Assembly (NCBI GenBank): GCA_002412715.1
Contig: DHVP01000042.1
Coordinates: 144,489-208,488, forward strand
DNA from: Deltaproteobacteria bacterium UBA5205
GTDB taxonomy: Bacteria > Desulfobacterota > Syntrophorhabdia > Syntrophorhabdales > Syntrophorhabdaceae
Direction of reading: 5' to 3'
Length of the DNA: 64,000 nt
Positions 42,259 to 50,386 of the stretch are shown here, one piece after another (within the stretch, counting starts at the first letter, position 1; every line of letters starts with the position of its first letter). Below the pieces are notes generated by a model. It was not told the origin of the DNA and did no database searches. It saw only the letters and a program-made list of their open reading frames with translations. Both the position numbers and the translations under genes were made by a program.

Positions 42259-43407
42259 TCACGATTTGCCGATAAGTATCCTGCCCATAAAATCCTTGAG
42301 TATCTCGTGTGTCCCGCCTCCATAGAGGAGAAACCGTGCATCCCTGAAATGACGCTGGGGATTGTATTCATTCGCGAAGCCGTTGGCGCCCCAGATCCTC
42401 GTCACCTCATCGACCACCTTAAGACATGTCTCCGTAGCGAACATCTTCGCCATTGCCGCCTCGAGACGGCTGGGAAGCTTTTCTTTTATCTTCCATGCGG
42501 CGGAATAAATGAGCAGCCTGCTCGCCTCCATCTCCGTCGCCATGTCAGCAAACTTCGCCCTGATAAGCTGATAATTCCCGATCGTTTTTCCGAAGGCTAT
42601 CCTTTTCCTGGCATACTCCAGACCCTCGTTGTAGGCAGCCTGGGCGATACCCATCGCCATGGCGGCCGTCATGACCCTGACTTCGTCAAGTATCTCGCCG
42701 AGATATTCGACACCCTTGTTCAATTCAGCTCCCATCAGGTTCTCTTCCGGTATCCTGACGTTATCGAAAACGAGCTCTCCCGTTATCGTTCCACGGCATC
42801 CGAGCTTGTCGATGATCTGGCCGGGTGCGAAACCCGGTGTCCCTTTCTCGACGAGAAAGAAGTTGAGTCCCTTGGCGCCCAATGACAGGTCCGTCGTAGC
42901 GAGCACTGTCGCGAAATCGGCCACGGGGCCATTGGTGATCCACATCTTTGTCCCGTTGATTACCCACTCATTTCCGTCCTTGACGGCCGTCGTCCTCGTT
43001 GCCGAGAGATCAGAGCCCGACTGGTCCTCGGTAAAACACATGGTGGTAACCTTCTCTCCCTTCATCGCAGGATAGAGACAGCGCTTTTTGATCTCTTCTG
43101 AGCCGAAACGGTACACGAAATACGTACCCATAAGTATGTTCATGATAACGCTCTGGGCAAAACCAACCGAGCCACGGGCGATCTGCTCGTAAAAAATCAT
43201 CGCCGTCACGGGATCGGCATTCATCCCGCCTATCTCCTCCGGGTAACGCAGGCCAAGATATCCCAGTTTCGTGAAATCCTTCCACAGTTCCCAGGGGAAC
43301 TCGTCCTTCTCGTCGATTTCGCGGGCCTTGGGTACCACCATGCGGTCGACGGTATCGGTGATGATCTTTTTGAAGAACTGCTGTTCCTCTGTAAATGCAA
43401 AATCCAT
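42259..43407 (-). CDS. Acyl-CoA dehydrogenase (first)
   Basis: A 382-residue FAD acyl-CoA dehydrogenase: MDFAFTEEQQFFKKII at the start, TMCFTEDQSGSDLSATRTTA for flavin contact, ANGFANEYNPQRHFRDARF and YGGGTHEILKDF at the end. The position of the common catalytic Glu (YEGT motif) is Gly, so the base is probably in the helix VEYLGEILDEVRVM, as in isovaleryl/long-chain types. In the proposed pathway it could oxidise (or oxidatively decarboxylate) a benzylmalonyl-CoA. Forms a tandem pair with a second dehydrogenase, 11 bases away. Confidence 0.9.
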   Translation of the reverse strand: MDFAFTEEQQFFKKIITDTVDRMVVPKAREIDEKDEFPWELWKDFTKLGYLGLRYPEEIGGMNADPVTAMIFYEQIARGSVGFAQSVIMNILMGTYFVYRFGSEEIKKRCLYPAMKGEKVTTMCFTEDQSGSDLSATRTTAVKDGNEWVINGTKMWITNGPVADFATVLATTDLSLGAKGLNFFLVEKGTPGFAPGQIIDKLGCRGTITGELVFDNVRIPEENLMGAELNKGVEYLGEILDEVRVMTAAMAMGIAQAAYNEGLEYARKRIAFGKTIGNYQLIRAKFADMATEMEASRLLIYSAAWKIKEKLPSRLEAAMAKMFATETCLKVVDEVTRIWGANGFANEYNPQRHFRDARFLLYGGGTHEILKDFMGRILIGKS

Positions 43408-43418
43408 AAACCCCTCCT

Positions 43419-44579
43419 TCAGTTAATCTCTAGATCACATTTTTTCATCGTGTCTTTTGCGATGATCGTTTTCAGTATCTCCGAAGTACCTCCCCCAAAG
43501 AGAAGAAAGCGGCCGTCCCGGAAAAATCTCTGGGCCGGGTATTCTTCGGCTAGGCCATAGGCACCGTGTATCCGCGACACCTCATCGACCACAAAACAGG
43601 CGGTCTCCGTCGAGTAGAATTTCGCCATGGCGGCCTCTTTCCCCGTCAGACTGCCGCGGTCCTTGAGCCATGCGGCGTGATAGGTAAGAAGCTCCGCCGC
43701 CCTGATCCTTACTTCCATCTCGGCGATCTTCTCCTCGATGAGCTGGAACGTGCCTATAGGCCTTCCAAAGGCCTCGCGCTGCCGGGCATATTTAAGACCT
43801 TCCATAAAGGCGCTCTTTGCCAGGCCGAGCCCGAGACCGGCTATCATAATCCTTATCTCGCTGAGGATATTGTTCAGATACGCGGCGCCTTTGCCCTCTT
43901 CTCCCATGAGGTTTTCAGCCGGCACCCAACATTCATCGAAAATAAGCTCCATCGTCGCGGCACCCCGCGCCGACATCTTCTCGATCTTTTGTCCCAGGGA
44001 GAAACCGGGGGTACCTTTTTCCACAAGGAAAAACCCTATTCCGCCGAGTCTTTTCCCCGGATCGGTGCTGGCGGCCACGGTAACAAAATCGGCGACATCA
44101 CCGTCCGTGATCCAGAGTTTCCGCCCTGTCAGGACATATCCCCCATCCTTCTTTACCGCCCGGGTCTTTATGCCTCCCAGGTCCGATCCGCAGTCAGGCT
44201 CGGTAAAGGCTATCGTTCCGATCTTCCGGCCCTTGATGGCCGGGATGAGACAGCGCTGCTTCTGCTCGTCGCTGCCGAACCTGTAAATGAAATCGGTCCC
44301 CATGAGACACTGCATGGTGGCGATTGCAGCGAAGCCAATCGAGGCACGCGCAAGCTCTTCGGCAAGGATGGTGAACATGACTGAGTCCCCGCCCATGCCG
44401 CCTATCTCCGCGGGGTACCTGATCCCGTAGTAGCCGAGCGAACCCAGTTCGTTGAACAGATCCCTGGGGAAGGCATCGCTCTTATCGATGGAATCGGCAT
44501 GGGGCGCCACAATGCGCTCCATCGCCCGCGATACCTGGTCTTTGAAAAACTTTTGCTCCTTTGTCAGTGAGAAGTCCAT
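43419..44579 (-). CDS. Acyl-CoA dehydrogenase (second)
   Basis: A 386-residue paralogue of the neighbouring dehydrogenase, with MDFSLTKEQKFFKDQV, TIAFTEPDCGSDLGGIKT, IHGAYGLAEEYPAQRFFRD and FGGGTSEILKTI. The YEGT Glu is again Gly; the candidate base is Glu in NNILSEIRIM. The two proteins are similar along their whole length but clearly diverged, so they may act on two successive substrates or form a heteromer. Its start overlaps the end of the meaB gene by 16 bases, indicating coupling. Confidence 0.9.
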   Translation of the reverse strand: MDFSLTKEQKFFKDQVSRAMERIVAPHADSIDKSDAFPRDLFNELGSLGYYGIRYPAEIGGMGGDSVMFTILAEELARASIGFAAIATMQCLMGTDFIYRFGSDEQKQRCLIPAIKGRKIGTIAFTEPDCGSDLGGIKTRAVKKDGGYVLTGRKLWITDGDVADFVTVAASTDPGKRLGGIGFFLVEKGTPGFSLGQKIEKMSARGAATMELIFDECWVPAENLMGEEGKGAAYLNNILSEIRIMIAGLGLGLAKSAFMEGLKYARQREAFGRPIGTFQLIEEKIAEMEVRIRAAELLTYHAAWLKDRGSLTGKEAAMAKFYSTETACFVVDEVSRIHGAYGLAEEYPAQRFFRDGRFLLFGGGTSEILKTIIAKDTMKKCDLEIN

Positions 44580-45514
44580 TCGTGCTCCAATCCCTCGAGT
44601 ATCTTCCGGACGGCGCTGTACGGGTCGGTCCCGCCGGAGCGGACCTCCCGGGATATTTCCTTGAATGCCGGGCTGTTCGTCAATGCGGCGGATGTCTTCT
44701 GCCAGAGTTCTTCCTTGAGGAGGGCCATCATAAAAGCCTCTGCGTGGTCGGCCTTGCGCGCCGCCACATTGCTTTTTTCGGCAAGAGAGAGCCAGTGTGC
44801 CTCAATTGCGTCAACAAGGGCTGGAATGCCCGAACCCGTCTCGGCCGCGGTTAAAAGGACGGGCACATCCCACCCGTTCGATCTCGCTCTTTGACGTGAT
44901 GCGAAACTGATGTCGCGTGCAGCATCATCGGCCCCCGGCCTGTCAGATTTGTTGACAACGATGATATCTCCTATTTCCATCAACCCGGCCTTGAAGAGCT
45001 GAATCTCGTCCCCATAGTCGGGCGTAAAGATAGTGACAACCGTATCGCAGAGGAAGAACAGGTCCTTGTCCGATTGGCCGGCGCCGATGCTTTCCACGAT
45101 TATGCAATCCTTACCAAGACATTCCATTATGTAGGCTGCGGCAGCTGCGGCCTTTGCGACACCTCCCGGATAGGAACGATGCGCCATCGACCGGATAAAG
45201 ATATTATGCTTTTCGGCACCTTTCATCCGAAGGCGGTCACCGAGAAAAGCGCCTCTTCCACTGACGCTTGTGGGATCAGTGGCTATGACCCCGACGCTCT
45301 TTCCACTTTCCGCGAATGCAAGGGCAAGACGCCCGATCAAGGTGCTTTTCCCCGCACCGGCCGGGCCTGTGACGCCGATAATGTGGGCTTTGCCCGTCCC
45401 GGGAAAAAGGAGCGATAAATCCTGATAGGCCTCGCGCTCCCCGTTTTCTATCCCGGTGATAAGCCGGGCTGCGCTTTTCTCATCCCCTCTTAGAATATCC
45501 TCAACAAGACCCAT
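44564..45514 (-). CDS. meaB: MeaB/ArgK-type GTPase, B12 mutase chaperone
   Basis: A 316-residue G3E GTPase that loads and protects adenosylcobalamin-dependent mutases. Motifs: Walker A GVTGPAGAGKSTLIG, VIATDPTSVSGRGAFLGDRLRM, VESIGAGQSD (switch) and the base-binding NKSD in IIVVNKSDRPGAD. Its presence confirms that the mutase in this cluster uses adenosylcobalamin. ATG 45514 preceded by GAGGGG is preferred over 45526. Confidence 0.93.
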   Translation of the reverse strand: MGLVEDILRGDEKSAARLITGIENGEREAYQDLSLLFPGTGKAHIIGVTGPAGAGKSTLIGRLALAFAESGKSVGVIATDPTSVSGRGAFLGDRLRMKGAEKHNIFIRSMAHRSYPGGVAKAAAAAAYIMECLGKDCIIVESIGAGQSDKDLFFLCDTVVTIFTPDYGDEIQLFKAGLMEIGDIIVVNKSDRPGADDAARDISFASRQRARSNGWDVPVLLTAAETGSGIPALVDAIEAHWLSLAEKSNVAARKADHAEAFMMALLKEELWQKTSAALTNSPAFKEISREVRSGGTDPYSAVRKILEGLEHEWTSH

Positions 45515-45538
45515 GGTGCCCCTCATCCGCGAGGATGG

Positions 45539-46726
45539 TTATATGACTCCCTTATCCTTCAACCCGGCCAGTTTCTCCTGCGAGTATGCGATCTTTCCAT
45601 ATATCTCGGCATTGTGTTCGCCGAATCTCGGGGGAAAGGTCATCTGCTGGTTCGACTCCTTAAGAAAAGGCGTCATGAACGGGGGCGGGGCCATCCAGAT
45701 CTGGGTGCCCGTTATGGGATCTTTCGCAGAGAGCATGGCGTTCTTTACATAGGGATCCTCGATGACCTCTTCAATGGTATTTACTTTCGATATGGCTATG
45801 GTGGCCTTGTTGCAAAGATCTATCATCTCTGCCGTTGTTTTTGTCCTGGTTGATTCATTGATCATGTTGTTCAGGTTCTTCACGTCCTGGATGCGCCCTT
45901 TGTTCTTCTCGTATTCAGGTTTGGCCAACTTCTCAAATCCGGGAAGCTGGGTCATCGACACCCATTGGCGATCGTTGCCGACGGCTATGTAGACATATCC
46001 GTCCTTCGTTTCATACACGGACACAGGAGCGAAGAACTCATGCGTATTGCCCCTTCTTGATATCTTGTTGCCGAAGGATTTCGTAAGGGTAATGGGAACC
46101 GTAAGCCATGACGTCGTTGACATGAACATGGAAACATCGATCCTATCGCCTTCTCCAGTCATGGCACGCTTGACAAGGGCCTTCATAACAAGCCCATACG
46201 CGTGTTCGCTTGTTCCCATATCAGGCAGGGGCACACCAACCACCTGGGGATCCTCCCCTGCGTTGCCGGTCAATTCCATAAGGCCGCCGCGCGCCTGCAG
46301 GATGGGATCGTACGCAGCCTCATTGCTGTCGGGGCCGAATCCGGTCAATCCAACCCATATGATATCGGGTTTCACAGCCTTCAACGTCTGATAGTCGATG
46401 CCAAGTTTCTCGTAGTTCCTTGGAAGTTGATTGGTTGCAAAGATGTCGACTTTGAGCTCTACTATCAACTCCTTCAAGAGAGCCTGGCCCTCGGGTGACC
46501 CGAGATCGAGAGTGACGCACTTTTTGCCCGAGTTGATGGCCATGAAATAGGTGTTCATTTTCTCTTCGCCAAGCCTGTTCTCACCGATCATGCGATTGGG
46601 ATCGCCGTAAACCGGGTGCTCCAGCCTTATCACGTTGATCCCGTCCATGGCAAGGCGATAGCTGAGATACGGAAGAACCGTAGCCTGTTCCAATGACAAC
46701 ATTGTCATTTTCTTAAACACATCCAT
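45539..46726 (-). CDS. Family III CoA-transferase (CaiB/BaiF)
   Basis: A 395-residue family III CoA-transferase. The catalytic Asp is in GVPLPDMGTSEHAYGLVMKA (about residue 170); IRLEHPVYGDPNRM and INSGKKCVTLDLGSPEGQ are typical N-terminal blocks. It moves CoA between carboxylic acids without ATP. Benzylsuccinate-type and 2-aminophenylsuccinate CoA-transferases belong here, which fits the proposed pathway. First gene of the minus-strand cluster, 24 bases before meaB; the cluster promoter should lie in the 601-base gap upstream. Confidence 0.92.
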   Translation of the reverse strand: MDVFKKMTMLSLEQATVLPYLSYRLAMDGINVIRLEHPVYGDPNRMIGENRLGEEKMNTYFMAINSGKKCVTLDLGSPEGQALLKELIVELKVDIFATNQLPRNYEKLGIDYQTLKAVKPDIIWVGLTGFGPDSNEAAYDPILQARGGLMELTGNAGEDPQVVGVPLPDMGTSEHAYGLVMKALVKRAMTGEGDRIDVSMFMSTTSWLTVPITLTKSFGNKISRRGNTHEFFAPVSVYETKDGYVYIAVGNDRQWVSMTQLPGFEKLAKPEYEKNKGRIQDVKNLNNMINESTRTKTTAEMIDLCNKATIAISKVNTIEEVIEDPYVKNAMLSAKDPITGTQIWMAPPPFMTPFLKESNQQMTFPPRFGEHNAEIYGKIAYSQEKLAGLKDKGVI

Positions 46727-46819
46727 GGAACCCTCCTCGACAGATTTATTGTTATCAATATTTATAAACCATCAGGTGATAGCTGAACTGCAACTACATA
46801 TTCTCTTGACATCAGGTAT

Positions 46820-46838
46820 ATTGTATACCGTATACTTT
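46820..46838. promoter_or_regulatory. Candidate GntR-type operator, site 1
   Basis: ATTGTATACCG (46820-46830) overlaps a second CCGTATAC half (46828-46835), forming TTGTATACCGTATAC. TNGTNNNACNA-like palindromes are typical GntR/FadR-family targets. Located about 95 bases upstream of the CoA-transferase start. Confidence 0.45.
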
Positions 46839-46904
46839 ACCGTGGTCAAGATATTAAATGCCGGAATAATTTGTTCAGAATTTTATGTTGTGATTTTTGA
46901 AAAA

Positions 46905-46915
46905 CCGTATACAAT
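46905..46915. promoter_or_regulatory. Candidate GntR-type operator, site 2
   Basis: CCGTATACAAT is the reverse complement of site 1 (ATTGTATACGG compared with ATTGTATACCG, one mismatch), 74 bases away. The pair brackets the likely promoter area between the catabolic cluster and the TRAP transporter, so one GntR regulator may control both. Confidence 0.45.
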
Positions 46916-47327
46916 GGATTAAAAGAATTTCTTAAACGTTCGTATATTGTTTTTGGCCGTCTGATCGATTGTTGGAATTACCAGTGTGAAGCGGTAAATA
47001 GGGTCTGAGGGTAACCGACCCGCTGGGCCCCGGATAACATGGCTGGTCGTTACCAGAATTTGGGGGGTTTTACTTAATATAGTTATCCGGCGTACAGTTG
47101 TTTTCTTCTTGAAGAACTGGCTTGAACATCGACTGGAAGCGAGTTATGCGGATGTTGAGTAAAGGGCTGTACTTAAGACCAGTTATTGAGTACGGCGTGA
47201 ATGTTGCCGGAACCTCCCAGGCTCGCTATCAGACTTTTCATTTTATGTTCAACCCTGTTTTCAAGTGATTATACAAGAGGTTTTCCATTGACCTGCTTGG
47301 GGTCAACAATACACAAAGGGGGCTTAT

Positions 47328-48365
47328 ATGAAAGGTAAGAAATCTTTATTTATCCTCGGCTTGTGCGTGTTTATTCTTGGTGCTTTCATCGTTTACCCGG
47401 GCAATGTGCACAGTCAGGCCAAGATAACACTTACTTACGCGAATTTCCCGCCGGCAACAACATTTCCTTGCATACAGATGGAAAGGTGGGTCAAAGAAAT
47501 TGAGAAAAGAACGGGAGGGCGGGTCAAGATCCAGACCTTCCCTGGCGGTACCCTTCTGCCCGCCAAGAACATCTTCGATGGCGTCGTTACCGGCACTGCG
47601 GACATTGGAAATTTCGCCATGAGTTATCAGCCCGGACGTTTCCCGGTCTCTGAAGCCATTGACCTCCCCTTAGGGTTTACAAACGCAAAAGCGGCCAGCC
47701 TCGCGCTTTTTGATCTTATCATGAAGTATAAACCGAAAGAATTTGAAAAGGTCAAAGTGCTCACCCTCTTCACGTGCCCTCCTGCAGATCTCATGACGAA
47801 AACACCCGTCAAGACCCTTGCAGATCTCAAGGGAATGGAGCTCAGAGCATCCGGAACGGGCGCAGCCGTCCTTAAACGTCTTGGTGCCACCCCTGTAGGC
47901 ATGCCTCAATCAGAGGCGCCTGAAGCTATACAAAAGGGTGTTGTTAAAGGTAATGTCTCATCCATGGAGATCCTGAAGGATTTCAATTTTGCCGCATATC
48001 TTCCTTATGCGACAGAAGCAAACCTCTTCGTAGTCAGCTTCGCCGTCGTCATGAACCAGGCCAAATGGGACTCATTGCCCGCCGACATAAAAAAGATCTT
48101 CGACGAGTCTTCACGGGAACAGGCCCTCTGGACGGGAACATACGTTGACGACCACGTGAAAGAATCCCTTAAATGGTCAAAGGAAAAATACAACCACCAG
48201 CTCTTTAGTCTCTCTGCAAAAGACCAGGCCGAGATACAAAGACTCGTGAAGCCCATCATTGACGAGTACGTCAAAAAGATAACCGCCGCGGGCCTGCCCG
48301 GCGACCAGATCATGAAAGACGTATACCAGTTAAAAAACAAGTACGAAAAAGAATTCAAGAAATAA
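47328..48365 (+). CDS. dctP: TRAP transporter substrate-binding protein (DctP family)
   Basis: A 345-residue periplasmic binding protein with a signal peptide (SLFILGLCVFILGAFIVY, cleavage near VHSQA). DctP features: LTYANFPPATTFPCIQMERWV, FPGGTLLPAKNIFDGVVTG, LADLKGMELRASGTGAAVLKRLGA with the carboxylate-binding Arg, and EAPEAIQKGVVKG. It binds an organic acid and passes it to DctQM. Divergent from the catabolic cluster, so an aromatic acid such as indoleacetate is a reasonable guess for the ligand. AAAGGGGG precedes the ATG. Confidence 0.93.
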   Translation: MKGKKSLFILGLCVFILGAFIVYPGNVHSQAKITLTYANFPPATTFPCIQMERWVKEIEKRTGGRVKIQTFPGGTLLPAKNIFDGVVTGTADIGNFAMSYQPGRFPVSEAIDLPLGFTNAKAASLALFDLIMKYKPKEFEKVKVLTLFTCPPADLMTKTPVKTLADLKGMELRASGTGAAVLKRLGATPVGMPQSEAPEAIQKGVVKGNVSSMEILKDFNFAAYLPYATEANLFVVSFAVVMNQAKWDSLPADIKKIFDESSREQALWTGTYVDDHVKESLKWSKEKYNHQLFSLSAKDQAEIQRLVKPIIDEYVKKITAAGLPGDQIMKDVYQLKNKYEKEFKK

Positions 48366-48378
48366 CGGTCGGAAATCC

Positions 48379-48414
48379 TTCCAAAAGCGCCCGGAACTCC
48401 GGGCGCTTTTGGAA
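48379..48414 (+). terminator. Perfect 16-bp hairpin between dctP and dctQ
   Basis: TTCCAAAAGCGCCCGG (48379-48394) and CCGGGCGCTTTTGGAA (48399-48414) are exact reverse complements around a 4-base loop. It lies 14 bases after the dctP stop. Likely a partial terminator or mRNA-stabilising hairpin that keeps the binding protein more abundant than the membrane subunits. Confidence 0.8.
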
Positions 48415-48461
48415 ACAGTCGCTTTACACCCACACGATACGCTTCACACCGGAGGCCGTCA

Positions 48462-48947
48462 ATGGAATACCTCATAAAATTCAATTCCTATCTTAATAAA
48501 GTACTCCTCTTCTTTAGTGGCTTTGCAGTGCTGATCCTCACGGGGATTGCCGCTGCGAATATGTTCCTCAGAATTGTTTATAGCCCCATCCCGGGGTCTT
48601 ACGAACTTGTCGGTTTCTTCGGCGCCGTTGCGACCGGATTGGCTCTTGGCTACACCCAGATAAGGAAAGACCACATAATAGTAACAATGTTCACCGACAA
48701 GTTTCCAAAAACAGTCAATAGGATTCTGGACGGGCTCAATTACACTGTCAACACGATATTCTTTGCGATCATAAGCTGGGAAACATATAAATGGGGCATG
48801 AAAATAGCCAGGACGGGCGAGGTGTCGGAGACATTGAAAGTGATATATCATCCCTTTGTATTTTGTTTGGCCATCGGATTCGCCGCGCTCTCCTTTTCGA
48901 TCTTTGTTGATTTCATCAAATTGCTGAAAAGGGAGGCGTCCGCATGA
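48462..48947 (+). CDS. dctQ: TRAP transporter small permease (DctQ family)
   Basis: A 161-residue protein with four predicted membrane segments (FFSGFAVLILTGIAAANMFL, LVGFFGAVATGLALGY, YTVNTIFFAIISW, FCLAIGFAALSFSIFV) and the DctQ-type loop RKDHIIVTMFTDKFPK. It works with DctM in Na+-driven uptake. GGAGG lies before ATG 48462. The dctM gene begins inside its last codons. Confidence 0.9.
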   Translation: MEYLIKFNSYLNKVLLFFSGFAVLILTGIAAANMFLRIVYSPIPGSYELVGFFGAVATGLALGYTQIRKDHIIVTMFTDKFPKTVNRILDGLNYTVNTIFFAIISWETYKWGMKIARTGEVSETLKVIYHPFVFCLAIGFAALSFSIFVDFIKLLKREASA

Positions 48948-50251
48948 TAACACCTCTTACCGGCCTGATTGGAACACTCCTGATGCTTTTCGTAATGCTC
49001 TTTTTGCGTATTCCTGTCGGATTCGCCATGGGGCTTATGGGTTTTCTCGGGATGGCATATGTAGTCAACTGGAATGCCGCACTGGGTCTTATCGGCACAG
49101 ATCTCTGGAACACCTTCTCTTCTTACGGACTCACCGTGATCCCCATGTTCATCTTCATGGGCCAGATCTGCTTCTATTCCGAGGTCAACCAAAGGCTTTA
49201 CAACGCAGCGTACAAATGGTTCGGCAGAGTCAGGGGCGGTCTCGGCATCACAACCGTTATGGCATGCGCGGGTTTTGCTGCAATATGTGGTTCGAATACC
49301 GCAACGGCTGCCACGATGACCGCTGTCGCGCTGCCGGAGATGAAGAAGTACAACTATGACCCCATATTGTCGTCGGGCTCCATAGCGGCAGGATCCACAC
49401 TCGGGGTCGTGATCCCGCCCAGCGTTGTTCTCGTAGTATATGGGATCTATACGGGCGAATCGATCGGCAAGCTCTTTTTCGGCAGTTTTGTGCCGGGCCT
49501 CCTGCTCGCTTCTATCATGGCGGCCATCGTCTACATTATGTGTATCGTTCACCCAACATGGGGACCACAGGGACCCAAATTCAGCCTTATGGCGAGGATC
49601 AAAGCGCTTCCGGATGCTATAGACATGGTCCTTATGTTCGGTATTATAATGTTCAGCCTTTATGCCGGGTGGTTCACCCCTTCTGAGGCGGGCGCAGCCG
49701 GAACCGTGGTTGCGATCATTATCAGTCTGGTCAGGAGAAAACTGACGTGGAAAGGCTTTATGAATGCCGTTGTCGACACTGTCCGCATATCCTGCATGAT
49801 CTTTCTTCTTGTGGCAGGCGCCGTGATTTTCGGACGTTTCCTTGCAGTGACCCGGCTCCCTTACGAGGCCGCGGAATGGGTTTCAAACCTTCCTGTTTCA
49901 AACTGGATGATCCTCTGGTCAATGCTGGTGATATATATCATAGGAGGGTGCGTCATGGACGCGCTTGCATTCCTCCTTATCACCGTGCCGATCTTTTTCC
50001 CGGTAGCGCAACGGTTGGGCTACGATCCCATATGGTTCGGCGTCATCATAACCATAGTGACCACCATGGGGGCCATCACCCCACCCGTGGGGATAAACGC
50101 ATATGTTGTTTCCGGTATGTCTAAAGATATCCAATTGACGACGGTGTTCAGGGGGGTTGTATGGTTCCTTCCTTCCTTCGTCATCACAATAATCCTCATC
50201 GAGATATTTCCGGAGTTGGTCACGTATTTCGCAGGGCTCATAAAATACTGA
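48944..50251 (+). CDS. dctM: TRAP transporter large permease (DctM family)
   Basis: A 435-residue membrane protein with about 12 hydrophobic segments. DctM signatures: MLFLRIPVGFAMGLMGFLG, CGSNTATAATMTAVALPEMKKY, SGSIAAGSTLGVVIPPSV and MGAITPPVGINAYVVSGM. It is the ion-coupled channel subunit of the TRAP system. ATGA overlap with dctQ shows coupling. A clear terminator follows at 50327. Confidence 0.92.
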   Translation: MITPLTGLIGTLLMLFVMLFLRIPVGFAMGLMGFLGMAYVVNWNAALGLIGTDLWNTFSSYGLTVIPMFIFMGQICFYSEVNQRLYNAAYKWFGRVRGGLGITTVMACAGFAAICGSNTATAATMTAVALPEMKKYNYDPILSSGSIAAGSTLGVVIPPSVVLVVYGIYTGESIGKLFFGSFVPGLLLASIMAAIVYIMCIVHPTWGPQGPKFSLMARIKALPDAIDMVLMFGIIMFSLYAGWFTPSEAGAAGTVVAIIISLVRRKLTWKGFMNAVVDTVRISCMIFLLVAGAVIFGRFLAVTRLPYEAAEWVSNLPVSNWMILWSMLVIYIIGGCVMDALAFLLITVPIFFPVAQRLGYDPIWFGVIITIVTTMGAITPPVGINAYVVSGMSKDIQLTTVFRGVVWFLPSFVITIILIEIFPELVTYFAGLIKY

Positions 50252-50326
50252 CAGACCCGGACCCCGGGGATGTGCCGGCGGTTTTTTAAGCTGGTTTATA
50301 TATAAGAGATCTGATATGACAACGCA

Positions 50327-50357
50327 AGGCGGGCAACCTTTGGCTGCCCGCCTTTTT
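50327..50357 (+). terminator. Terminator after the TRAP operon
   Basis: AGGCGGGCA (50327-50336 region) pairs with TGCCCGCCT ahead of TTTTT (50352-50356). It separates the TRAP operon from the convergent gene at 50387 and may serve both strands. Confidence 0.85.
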
Positions 50358-50386
50358 AACATACCTTTCGTACTGTTATCTGAAGG

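Larger units (their letters stand above)
46727..47327. other. 601-base divergent intergenic region
   Basis: No gene supported here. The left part (46727-46930) is A/T-rich and holds the paired TTGTATAC sites. A TTGACA at 46806 points to the plus strand but has no well-spaced -10 box. The right part (46960-47270) is of ordinary composition; a 48-residue open frame (TTG 47122 to 47268, reading NIDWKRVMRMLSKGLYLRP near its start) has no ribosome site and is only faintly like part of an IS3-type transposase, so it could be a worn mobile-element remnant. AAAGGGGG just before 47328 is the dctP ribosome site. Confidence 0.5.

Noticed and set aside
41275..42885. Long plus-strand open frame of 536 codons
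   Set aside because: It lies opposite etfB/etfA and an acyl-CoA dehydrogenase gene, which have full family motifs; the frame has no recognisable domain and is an effect of codon bias. The same applies to the long plus-strand frames at 2188-2916, 4269-5294, 7027-8328, 33998-35215 and 36572-37933.
20325..46726. Alkane or toluene pathway by fumarate addition (succinyl-CoA mutase type)
   Set aside because: A mutase, MeaB and CoA-transferase would fit, but no glycyl radical enzyme or activase is present, while a Mo hydroxylase and HyuAB are, which that route does not need.
46806..46835. Sigma-70 promoter starting at TTGACA 46806
   Set aside because: No -10 box with 16-18 base spacing; the TATACT is 19 bases away and lies in the candidate operator.
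47122..47268. 48-residue open frame upstream of dctP
   Set aside because: No ribosome site, TTG start only, and only a faint resemblance to a transposase; kept as part of the intergenic note, not as a gene.
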